Origin: Beroe ovata
Taxonomy: Eukaryota > Ctenophora > Nuda > Beroida > Beroidae
Assembly: GCA_946803715.1 (NCBI GenBank)
Contig: CAMPET010000032.1
Span: 143,654 to 207,653, forward strand
Direction: 5' to 3'
Length of the DNA: 64,000 nt
This document shows, in pieces, positions 43,550 through 56,000 of the stretch (within the stretch, counting starts at the first letter, position 1; every line of letters starts with the position of its first letter). The notes below the pieces were generated by a model. That model was not told the origin of the DNA, searched no databases, and saw nothing but the letters and a program-made list of their open reading frames with translations. A program made the translations under genes and the position numbers.

Positions 43550-46312
43550 GATTTGTAGCTCACTGAAAAAATACTCAGCATTTATAAACTGGTGTTATCA
43601 CATATTACTTATGCAAGGAAGTCGTCACATATGACGTCATCACTTTTTTGCCCATTTTCGATCCCCTCCCAACCTCTTGTCATCACTGGTCATCTCTGCT
43701 ATCCCCCTCCTACATAATGACGTCAGCATTTGCCAACCCTCCTAATTTTTCGAAACAAAATAGGATGACTTTTGTCTATAGTCAACAGTGTCATGATAGT
43801 CTCCGTCGTCGTCTGAAAATATTTTTGATAACAGAACCCCATAGACAATAGATAACGAGACCATCCAAAAAGTTTGGATAAAAACTATCTCTCTGGAGAT
43901 GGAAAAATTAATTAGCACATTTTCCAAACTTTTCTTAGAAAATTTCAACAAAAATTGATGACGTCATCAAACCCAAAACCCCCTCCCTCATCATCTGTCA
44001 TCATCTGGGAACCCCTTACCCCTTCTGAGTGATGACGTCATATGTGATGGCTCCCCAATCAAACCATAAATAAAACTACAAAATATGGGATATTCTATGA
44101 AAAAAGGAGGAAGTATCCAAATCTGAGTTCTGACTCGATATCACTTTTCACAATCACTTCTCATTGCAACATGGATTATCAGGTTGTTTGGTATCTAACA
44201 TTTGAATGTGATGCGGACGGATTTAAATTCAATATTGAGGAAGTGAATGTGTGATTACTGATTAGCCAATCAACTTTCGTGAAAATTCACCAATATTAAC
44301 TTGTATGAGCATTGTAATTGTTACAGAATAACCTATCAGGTGCACTGTCGCTGTGCCGTGTTCCAGTAATTTTGAGGAACTTCAGGGAATTTTAGGTCAT
44401 TTCAGAGATAGTTCAGAGTAAGCAGGGATAAGGCATATTTAGCAGTGTAGAAAACATGGGCTATTGGGCTGAGTGCCCACTTGCAGCTTAAGCTATACCA
44501 GTGGCCAGTGCCAAACCGATCAGTAACTCTCTATCTCTAGAAAAAGGGGATCAGGATGCGAGTGTGACGTGCCCAGTAAGGCAGAATCACGTGGTGTTGC
44601 AAGCCTGGAGCTAGGAACAAAAGTGTGATATCGAGACTCAGCGCCATGCACATGGCACCAAAGGACCTTGGATCAGCCAAATACGTCATACCTAATACGT
44701 TGTATATAAAATGCACATCCTGCACACTGCACAGAAAGTCATATTCTCTTCACCAGAGAGAAAATTTAAAGTAATGACAATAAATAGACACCTTAAACTA
44801 GAATATTTAGTTCAGTATCTCACATTATCAAACATTTTGCTTGCCCAATAATCTTTGTTTGACTTCGTTTATAGTGTTCAGTTACTCTGTAGTTATGTCA
44901 ATTTTCACTACTTTCTGTGCTCACAATTTCCGCTGTTCTTGTTATTTCAATCCATGACAGAAAGGTTTCAAACTCCCTAGCCACAGCTGTTTGTGATTGT
45001 GGATACCAATTCTCAAGTTGGCATATTTCTTCTCGAGATGGGAACTGCACAGGGATTCTGAGATGAGAGTTACACAGGGATTCCAATCACTTTTCCTAAT
45101 CACTTGATTCATTGAGACAGGGATTTTAGCCCCTATTTCCTTCAAAGAGGCGTTAATTGGCATCTTAAACCAAGGATATGGAGTTAGGTATCTTTGAAAT
45201 TTCTTGGATAGATATAGCTAAAATTTCTCCAAATTTGATACTGTTCAATAACATTATATGATATAATTTAGCCAGGGAACGCCTCTTTCATTTAAATCAA
45301 TGATAGAAAGCTTTTGATTCTTCTAGACGCAGAGGTTTGGGATACTACCTACTGCTAAATTTTAATTGGGAGCTACAGAATCACTCACTATGAATTTTTA
45401 ACTCATTACATTTCCCCACAACTGAAACTGCCCTGATAGAAAGTTTTATGACCCCTTAGCCCCAGTATAGACATTGTGGGATTCTATGCTTTGAGTTTTG
45501 AGCTATGGATTGAAAAATTGCTTTAATTTTGATGAAACAAATTGAGATTAAAAACAATTGAGATTAAAAACGGCAAACTGTGTTGAAGTCTATGTGTTAT
45601 TGAAAGTTGAAACTAAATCTGAATAAGGCTCAATTTAAGTGATTGCCATTCATGGCTAAAAATACATGCAATCGGCAGAAACCAAACTCGCTCCAAAGTA
45701 GCTGAGCAAACTCCAGATTTTCATTTGGGAGTAAATTGGAAATGAAAATTTGGAGTTTGCTTGGACCAAGTTTGAATGGTCGACATATGCCCAGAATCCC
45801 ATATTGAATATCATAATTGGAGCTGGTTTCAATGATCCAATGAGTTATGTGAATNAGATTCTTTTGAGACATCAATCTGCAAGACTTTTCTCCGACTCTG
45901 TACTTGAACCCCAACAATATCACTTTAAGTAAACATTGTGGTGAACAGCAAGATCTAAATTGGAGTTTGTTTCAATGGTCCAATGAGTTATGTGAATGAT
46001 AGTGTAGCCTGTAGGTAGGTAGTTTATCAGAATAGTTGACTAAGCTTTTTTGATACTCTGTCTCTAGTGTCTACCAGTGATATCATATCTCAACTGAAAA
46101 CTCTTACTGAATACTAACTATTTCCTATCATTCAAGGTAGGGGTATGCACTATAAACAATATAAATAAACTAAATAAATAATATAAATAAACTATGCTGT
46201 TCGATGGTTGCTGTTTTGCTCGATATAAGTTCGTTTTGTTAACAAATCAACTATCGGGCAAATTGCCGAAAATTTTCAAAATTTATTCATGATTTCTCAT
46301 AGTTTGTTGTAG

Positions 46313-46356
46313 GATTTCACCCTACCCTTGCTGGCGGGATTTTATCCCTGGCAAGG
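46313..46356. repeat. Fold-back repeat, identical to 26599-26642
   Basis: Exact 44-base match to the first copy. Here the inverted arm is longer, running from CCTACCCTTGC to GCAAGGGTAGG. Confidence 0.8.
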
Positions 46357-46479
46357 GTAGGGGGAAATTTAGCAGGTGACGCGCATNCGGCGAAATGAGT
46401 GCACAGGTTTCGTAGGGCGCGCGCGGCTTGCTTCAGCGGTCTGGCATAGCCCGACATTACTTTATTTCCGGGGCCGCGC

Positions 46480-46635
46480 CCCCTACACCCTAGCTTGTCG
46501 ATATAGACCCTGTCGAGAATTTCGTTTTGCGCGCGCGGCGCAAACTTATTCTCAGTGCTCAGACAGAATAAGCTTGCTGACGCAAACCGCTTCACGTCTT
46601 GCATCAGTGGTCTAGCATCGCCAGACAACGTCGTC
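46480..46635. repeat. Dispersed CG-rich repeat, second copy
   Basis: Related to 41620-41815 in order and sequence (GAGAATTTCGTTTTGCGCGCG, then ATCAGTGGTCTAGCATCGCC), with internal divergence. Confidence 0.6.
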
Positions 46636-47037
46636 AGTGCAGTGCTGGTAACATTCGATAACTTATTGACAACTAACTTGGTACTCATAGTCATAGTCAT
46701 ACTGTACAGAATTTCCAATACAATAAACCGTTGCTCGCGCTCATGCCTCAGCCATAAATTGTAAATGTCTATGTATATACAAAATCAAATAAAGTAGCGC
46801 CTGCGCCACCGTTCTGATGCAAGTACAACAAACTGTTCGTGTCATCAGTTACAAAAAGTTTGATTATTTGCAAATGTGCTTAAGTATCTGACATTCTGAC
46901 ACTGACTGGGCTCCAGATCCAGGATGCAGTTCAAGTTAAATGTGGTAACCTTCAAATTGCATTGGCTTTGGGGTTGAATATGTAGTTTGTTTCACAGCCA
47001 TGAGCCATATATATTGTGCATTTTTTGGATAAGGGCG

Positions 47038-50000
47038 TCAAACTCGAATATTAGACCTGGCTTTTTCCAAAATCTCTTTCTTTATCTTCGGGTAATTTGG
47101 ATGGTGGTGAAGAACCTGAAAAAGGAAAAATAAAAACTTGTAACTCTCATAACAATAACATAACTGGCATATACTTTCAAAGATAATTTAAATAACGATG
47201 AAGATAGCTTACCTTATGACAAACATCGATAGCATCAACATATCTCTTCGCCTTCAGGTAGTTGAATGCCAGCTTGAATCCTGAGGAAATATTGCAAGAT
47301 AAATGTTCGCTACTATCAACTGATTTGGGAATACAATCGAGTGATAGCAACAACACTAATGACATAAATCACAAAACAGCAGGCACGGACAATTTGACAA
47401 TTTTCGGCAAGTATGTTTAAGTTTTCCAGAGAAAAACGACCGATTTTCGTTTAATTGCGTTCAAATGTTGTACTTTCAGCGCACTTNNNNNNNNNNNNNN
47501 NNNNNNNNNNNNNNNNNNNNNNNNNNNNNNNNNNNNNNNNNNNNNNNNNNNNNNNNNNNNNNNNNNNNNNNNNNNNNNNNNNNNNNNNNNNNNNNNNNNN
47601 NNNNNNNNNNNNNNNNNNNNNNNNNNNNNNNNNNNNNNNNNNNNNNNNNNNNNNNCACACACACACACACACACACATACACACACCTATCGTTGGGTTG
47701 GTAAAGTTGCTGTATTGCCACGCCTTCTCGTAGTTGTTGGCAGCATCCTTGTAACTCGCCTCCTTTTCATGCACGTACCCGTGGTATTCCCAACCCTTGA
47801 AGCAGGACTCATTGTGTGAGATACACTTCTTGATGAGGTCCTGGGCCATGTCGTATTTGCTGTTCATGATGTAGATGTCCGCGAGGAGCAACCATGCTTT
47901 CTCAAACTCTTCTGCATCTGAGGTATGATACGTACACTTACTGTACGGTACAGTAAGTTTTAAGCCAAGGTGTTAGGAAGAAACGTGGATCTTCATGACG
48001 CGGCCGTGATTGTTATATAATCGGTTGTTTTTCGTGAGGAGAATCTAGAGTGTAGACAGGCAAATCTAGATAACTACAATTATACGTGCTCTCTGTCATT
48101 ATTATACACGCGGTTTCTTATACTCGTGTGGTAGGGGCGGTATAACTGTCGTCGTGAAATAATGATAATCGATTTACCGATAACTAATCACACTAACGAT
48201 CTTGGGGATATAAAGCTCGCGTACGTTCACCGCGGAAGCTCGATTTTCGTGTATATTTCACCGGTGAGCTACCACGGTACTTGGACTAGAGAATTATTAG
48301 AATAGAGTGGGCAGGATAATTGAACGTCAGTCCCTAGAAGTAGATATGGTGGTCTATCATATACTGCCTTTAGTACTGCTATTAGTACTGCTTTTCGTCT
48401 GTTTCTACTACTGGTACGTTTGCCAATTCTAATTCTATACCGTTGTGGATCGATTACTAATTTACGTTTTTATCGAAAGTATTACCATGATTTCATAAAC
48501 TAACCGATAGGATTCCACTGCATTTTTGCGATTCGTTTGAGCTGATTTCTAGCTTTAGGTACTTGTTTGAGAATCATGAAGGCGATGGCAGACCCCAGCA
48601 ACGCTGGCACATGGTCACTCTGCGTGGCTACCACCTCCATGAAACTATCGAGAGCACGTTCCACGTTCTGTTTGTTCTGAGTAGCTATCAGACAGTAGTT
48701 CTCGAGGATCCTGACCTTCATAGCACTTTGTGCGTTGGTCGGTCTCAGATCATGAAGCAGTTTCTCAGCTGCTTTCACTGACAGAGCATCGTTCTCCTTT
48801 CTCTCCACTCCAAGTTTCTCCGGCTCCGAGTTGGCGAACACCTCCCCTCCCAATGTTTCGTTATCCGGGTTGAGACAGATCCGTATCATGGCAAGAACAG
48901 CTTTCTCACCCCAGCTACTGTCTTTTCGTGCCAGATTGAAGTGTTTGAGGGCAATGTGGGAGTTCCCACTGAACCAAGCATGCAGTCCCTTGCAGTAGTT
49001 GAACCCCGGGGAGAGGGGGATCTTAGCTGATGATCTCTCGGCCATGTCCAGGAATTTGGCACTCTCCTCCCCCTTACCAGCACGTCTAAGTAGGTCAATG
49101 AGAGTGGCCAGTGCGCTAAAGTTATCAGGTCGCTTTTTGAGGAGCTGTTGGAAGTGGTGTATAGCCTCAGTGTGCTGGCTCCTCTGGAATAGCACGTTTG
49201 CCATGAGCACAGTTGCATCCTCGTTCTGTGGGTTACGTTGGAGGAGAGAGGTGCACATAGTTTGGCACTCATCCAACTCTCCGATTGACAGGTTCAAGTT
49301 AGCGAGAGCCAGAGACGCAGCTGTGTTTTCCGGGTCCTGGGCGAGAGCATCTCTGTAGCACTGGATAGCTCGCTCAAAGTCCCTAGCATCACAGAAGTGT
49401 TCGGCAATTTGCATACTGAGTTTGGAGAAGTGTTTTTTGTACACATCTATTTTATCTGAGTTCTCAATGGATGCTCTCTTCACTACTTTATCCATCCCTT
49501 CTCCAGCTTTCTTCAGTAGGTCCAGAGCGTCCGCTAGTTGACCTCGCTTCTGTGCCAGTGTCCCCAATAATTCGTAATATTTCGATTCTTCGATCAAACC
49601 AGACAAATCCTTGTTATCTGCGAGACCTTCTAACGCTCCCTTCAGAATTCTCTCTGCCTTTTCAAACTGCTTGAGCTTTATCAGTAAATCTGACAGATCG
49701 TATCTAAGTTCGGCAAACGTTGGTGTTTGTTTGAGAGCAGTTTCATAGTAGTTGATGGCCTTGTTATAGTTGTGCGTCTTTACAAATGCTTTGCCGATTT
49801 TACTGGCAAGTTTAGCGTCTCTGGGGTTCTTCTTCAGGGCAGACTCGTACACGCTAATAGCTTTATCGGGCATCAGAATCTCCATGTAAGCATCGCCGAG
49901 AAGGATCACATTTTCTGGGGCAGGGTTCTGATCGACAAGATCTTGGAAACAACTGATGTACATTTTCTTATCTTTGCGATGCTTGAAGTATATGTTTGCT

Positions 50001-53000
50001 AACTTCTTCCTAGCCTGGCTGTAATGCGGCTTGTCCGGCTCTATTTTCTTCAGAATGACAAGAGCAGCCTCGTAGTCACCCCTAGCCAGGGAAAGGTCTG
50101 CGTTTGCTATTGCTATCTGTATCTCGTTAGGGGTGTTCTGGAATTCGTTGATAGCATCCTGCATGACTTTGGCAGCCTCATGGTTCATGTCCAGCTTCTT
50201 GTTGACGTCGATCAGTTCCAAATAGATAGCAATCTTATCTGTACTGTCCGCCCCTTCCTTTCCCGACAGTTTGAGAGCTTGTTTCAGAGTTTTGAGGCAT
50301 GTCTGTAAATCTCCCCTCTCCTTCTGAACACACGCCTGTACGTAGTGATACACTGGTGACTCCATCAGCTCAAAGTTGTAACTCAGTCCTATCTCAAGTG
50401 ACTGCAAGGCTAGTCTACTGTTCCCTTCCATGAGAGCAATACGGGACATCAGCAGGTGCGCTTCTCCGAACGAAACATCGCGGTTCAGACACTCCTGACA
50501 CAGGGTCTTAGCTCCTTCTACCTGACCTGGGGGAGGTAAAATTAGTCAATAATGACATCTGACAACCACGACATGCTAGATAATGTCAATGAATGCTGAA
50601 CCCACTACTACTTAGACTACTTGATCAGTTACCTGAGAGGTACTTGACTTTAGCAAAGAGGTACACGGCAGGAAGGAGTCCAGGGGCCCCAGCAATGAGG
50701 GGATTCAGAATGTTGGAACACGCTGATAGAGCAGGCGACTGCACTTGACCCTGACCTTGGGGCTAGGAGAGTGTGAAATGGGGTCGGCACTTCATAGTAG
50801 TTCATTATGGGTTTACAGCACCGGGAATGAACAATTAGTCGGAAGACATGTTGACATTACCTCAGAGGGGGCGTAAGTCAGGTAAAGCTGGACAATCTGT
50901 AATAAGAAGTCTGGGTCCATCTTGATGAAATATTCACAGCCCGGAACCTCACCCTGAGACAATGGACAACGTTAGGGGCTCGTCATTTAGTCCAGGGAAA
51001 ATGATGTCGTGACAGGGAATATTATTCAAATTGCTCCTCACATCCACGTCAAAATGGGGCCGCTCCGCATGAATTATCCAGGATTTCAGCTCTTAGAAGG
51101 CCTTATTCCTTGACCAATTAAGTCAAGATCGCGAGATGAAACAGTGACTACTGTTGTAATTCAGCAAGTTTTGGCGACTCTTAGCATCTCACACACAATT
51201 AGGGAAGGGAGTCTCTTAATTGCAAGAACAATGGGCATTTATTCAGTTATTCACGTTCATCTACAGGGTAAAAGTGGTAAAAATGGGCATATATTCTGAC
51301 AATGGTGGTGGGGGGGGCTATTTTAAAACAGGTTCCTGGCCCACTTGTGCGTGGTCCCAAGGTGCAGCTCGTGACAACCGGTATATTATATCCAGGGGCT
51401 GCGCGTGGCACTCATTTCACAATGAGTGTTGCTGCATGACCCCCCCCTTAGCCACTCCCTAGCTAGGGCCTAGCTCTTTGTGAGTATTGTCATGCCCAAC
51501 CTCTAATTCCGTTGATCTGATCTGTATAGCCTCGTTGAGATTCTGGACCACATCGGTTTCACTAGCCCCCTGCTTGACACCCACTTTAGCCTTGAGAAAC
51601 ATGAGCTCAGCAGGGCGACTTGTGGTGGCTGATATCTCGTGTAGGAAGTCCAGCTGGGAGGCAGCATCTTCCACAGCGTCAGCAGATAGCAAACACCGCG
51701 TGCCACCTGGAATAGAGGATTGGCGTTATAGTTAGGCAATTATAGACAACCCCTCCAACAGTTAAATCAAGCCTAAACCTAATAGGTTTGCATGGGTTTG
51801 ACTCCCTGCACCATCCTGTGCCATTGTCACCCGATGAAAGGACCAAGTGACCAAGAAGCATTATGTCACCCGATTACCGAGATGACACATTGACACCTCT
51901 CTAGTTCAGAGTGTGACACCGGTTCAGTGAATCTGAGAGCTTGTGTGCGGGCGTGCGGCGTGCGACGTGCGTGAGTCTATTGGAAACCGTTACGATACAA
52001 ACAATCGATATTTACCTAGCAGAGCACAATGGTTCATTAGAGTTACATAGCTAAGTTCGTGATGCGTATTTCGAATTGCTGACTAAATGAAATCCAGTTT
52101 AATATGTTATTATATGCCAGGGAACGAGCATACCACTCATATTCTGAGCACATAATATATATCAGGAGTTGTATAAGTCCAGTCAGGGGTACCACTGCAT
52201 GAGAGATATACGTGTACTCGGATCCAGAGTTCATTCGCCAAGTTCAACTCCCTCTCTCTCTCTTGAATGACTGCGTCTCGCAGGATATGTATGATTCACA
52301 ATTTGTTACCATCGAAATACTGATGAACTTCGCACCTTATACAGCCTTCTAAGTAGCTTGTACAATTAATTTCCTGATTATGATGGCTCATTGTACTTAC
52401 AATGTGGTTGTGTGTGATAAAGGGGCATTCGTAATTCGTGTCTCCTAATTGTTGTTGAGCTGAGCATGCCTGTCCATCACACCTACATAATTGCAGCTAT
52501 ACTAGGCCGCATAATATGAGCATTACTCATGATCGTAATGCGGACACTATTTGCATATATTTATGATACAAAACTCGGTTTATCCTAGCTAAGTGATATA
52601 CTAGACGGATCTTAGTCTCTCGAAGCAGCGACCACACTATAGTACGTTGTCTGAGTTTTGCACGCAGCGTGGCGGCCATATTACAGCTACATTTGAGTTA
52701 GCGGATAACAGTCGAATCAGAAACTCAAGCGGAGCTTCTGGAGCTGGACTTCCTGATTCGACTGCTATCATGACTCCATCGCTATTGAAACTCTGTTTAC
52801 AAAACTCTGGTTCCGCCAGTAGGAACTCACGCTGTGAAGTGAACAATGAAGTCGGATTTACGTTAAATGGACACATATATACACGCACACACCCATATAT
52901 ATAAAATGGAATATATTCTGGCGAAATCGCAGTGGAAGCATGCGTGCACTGCCTGTATATGGTAAACTTAGCCAGTGGATTTCTTAAAATAGCGACATAT

Positions 53001-56000
53001 TTCCGTGCCCATATATGATATCAGCGCTCTTCATAGGTTTATTATGGGCTTCTTCCACCATATCATTCGTTCTGGAGAAAGGTAAGATCGTCATTTCACG
53101 TGACGTTTCACCTATCTCTCTCTCTCTCTCCCGTTCTATAATATAGGAGTTGAGATAGGCGCCCTCTCTGAACATAGCACATAGTATGAAACCGCGTATC
53201 TTTTTCCCTTATTATCACGTTTATCCCGCGATACTAAAATGAATTTAACTGCTCAGTGTGCTGTTCCTGATAGATAGTATGACTTGGTAGGTATATAGTT
53301 ACTTCATAGTCTATGTGCTCACTTCAAAGACAGTCAGCAAAGTCTGAAATAGAGATGAAGCTAAATTTCGAGACCTTTACACGATATCCTCAAAGAAATC
53401 GGTGTATGTGTGTGTACAATACTGGCCGATTATCGGTAACTATTCAGTGTGCACTGTCCTGTTGGTGTATCCTGTGTGATAATTCTGATGAAAGTTGAAG
53501 GTTCTGATATGCATTGATAGCAGGGTTACAATGCACTTTCTACATGATCTGAACATAATTATGACGTTTCATAGTGTGAGTGGTTGCATATTGTGTACCC
53601 CCCACAGCTATGGGGTTTGTATTGTGTCATTGGCTATTGATCTGTGGTGAGATCACAATACATACAGCTACTATACTGCGGATTATAGGTGCTATGAGAG
53701 TTGGATATAGCTCTACTCATTATATGCCTAATGACCACCCCATAGTACATCTGAGTTGAATTGTAGCAATACATAAATCTGGCCCTGGTGGTTGCTTTTC
53801 TCATCTGTATCGGCTGTAAAGCCGCGTTTGTTACACCAATCTGAATGATCAAATGCAATCCGGCTCCTAGAACCAATGCCTCTTCAGAATTAATGTCAAG
53901 AGTGCAGGTTACAGTAAAATATTTCGGGATCCCATCAATCAAATGAGAGGTTTAAGGGGTCTATAAGTATAACATAGCTGAAACACGTATTGACCCTGGC
54001 TATGATCTAGACATGCAAGGACAATGAAGTGGCTAGTTAATACCGCTCGCTATTCTTCATTTTGTGTAGATGACTATTATAATTCACCTACGTGATTTCA
54101 GACCCGAATATTAGCAAACAGAATTCTGCCGAAATCTTAGGGACAGATCAAAATGCTAACTGCATGGCGACAGCCATTGTATTCGCTTTGTCTAATTTGC
54201 TAATCAATATTTAAATTGTACTAAGTAAGTTCATATAACATCGCATCTCATAGTGGAACTTCATTGCTAAAATTCTGCTTTATTTCTGTTAAGTTACCAG
54301 ACCTCGGTATATCCATGATATCTCTAACAGAGCTAGAGAGACTACGTATTAATACGATTCTGTTCTCTCTGACACCATCTGACGGAATTGAGGTTGGTAT
54401 TAACGAATCTCTTTACCATAGGTCAAAATCATCGACAGCGGTTCAAAACCTCAATTGTCTTGACACCATTTCGTAATAAATAACACGCTTGCTCAATTTT
54501 TTGACACCTCTTGATCTTTCTGGCAAAAGTTTTCGACAACTATTTTTGAATCCATCCCGGAACCAGCCATTCGGTTTCCACATCGAGAGCATCCCACATC
54601 GAGAGCAGAGTAACGACTCATCTCTTCCCGCTTTCGGAATCCCAGATTTACAGAATAATAATCCTGGTAACCGAATTCAAACTTTGGTCACAAGCTCTGA
54701 GATCATCCTAAATTGGGATCACCTTAAATTGAGATGCATCCCATTAAAGTTCAGTACTTCTGATCTAGTTGCAGTAGCTGTGTACCCTAGGGCATCAGTG
54801 ACTGGACTTTATACACATCTTGTACTAAGTTATACAGGTTTTCCCCATGATATAGTATAATATGCATCTGTCATTCCTCAATTTATCAATTTACGGACCT
54901 GGCTAAACTGAGAGCATCTTTTCCTACTACTAGTGATATAACGTCGCAGAGTCATCATGATTACCATCAACAATTACTGCATTCCGTGTGTATCGAAAAG
55001 TCAAAAGTGACTCATCAAGCGGCGAATGGATCATCGCTAAAGTTTGTGTCGCCACAGGCATTTGTACTTTGTTGCCATTGTGTGTTATCTGCTTTTTTCG
55101 AAGTTAATCCTGGTGTTTGAGCAGCCATGTGTCATAGATTTCCAACGAACGATTATCATACCTGTAGCTATCAGTCCTGTCTCCCTATAATGAACATTAT
55201 AATCTCACTATTAAATCTGGTACCCCACCTTCCTTTGCAGCTTATATGATGACAATTCATCACATAACATCCCCTGCTAATTGGTTCGTTATGATATGTA
55301 ATTGCAACTCGTTATGGTAATGAACATCGATTCTTATCGTGCGCCCTCGGGGACCCACGCATATTCTTCACATAGGTCTGGGGGTTTATTTGTGTGTGAA
55401 TGTGTGTGTGTTCTCTGTTTAATGTTTAGTATAACCTAGGTTTTGTGGAAGTATGCCAAAAAGCTTTGCTGAAGGATGCAGTTGTGTCTTCATTAGATAC
55501 TACTTACACAGGGAAAATTTCATTGTTATGAAGATGACATAAACCCAGGCCTTCTCATCTGTCTTTATAGTGTGATACTGTGATATCGTAATATTTGACT
55601 GTTAACACCCTAACTATAGGTACTTACTAGCACTCCTTTTGTTTTCACCTGAATTTATCGAAACAACTTCACACCCCCTCCTACGACGAATTTTGGAGGG
55701 AATTCTGTCCCTGCCGTTGGAAAAAATATTGTTCTTAGGTTGCGATGACACATGTCCGCACACATTACAAACATATGAGTCATGTTCATTGTTCATTATC
55801 ATCATATTATGCAAGTCAAAAACTTTGCAGAAGTTGTTACTAAAGATATAATAGCGTGATTAGAGTGACGTAAAGACATTCGTTATTATAGTTGTCTATT
55901 ATACAACACATCCTGATTCTGAGTAGGACTTGATAGGAGTCCCGCGTCGGATGTAAAATGAGTTTCTGACCTCACGATACGTTCTTCTCACCAAGGCATG

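Larger units (their letters stand above)
43550..47037. other. 3.5-kb gene-poor, repeat-rich spacer with two single-N joins
   Basis: No supported gene. It contains the OSCP1 promoter, short diverged direct repeats (TGAYAGAAAG... units near 44954, 45300 and 45435), the fold-back repeat at 46313-46356 and the CG-rich repeat at 46480-46635. Lone Ns at 45855 and 46387 bracket a 531-base island. The 25 bases before the N at 45855 recur with one mismatch at 45973-45997. Confidence 0.6.

Noticed and set aside
54489-54860. 123-residue plus-strand frame in the TTC21B intron
   Set aside because: No homology recognised, no splice context, and typical of chance frames in a long intron.
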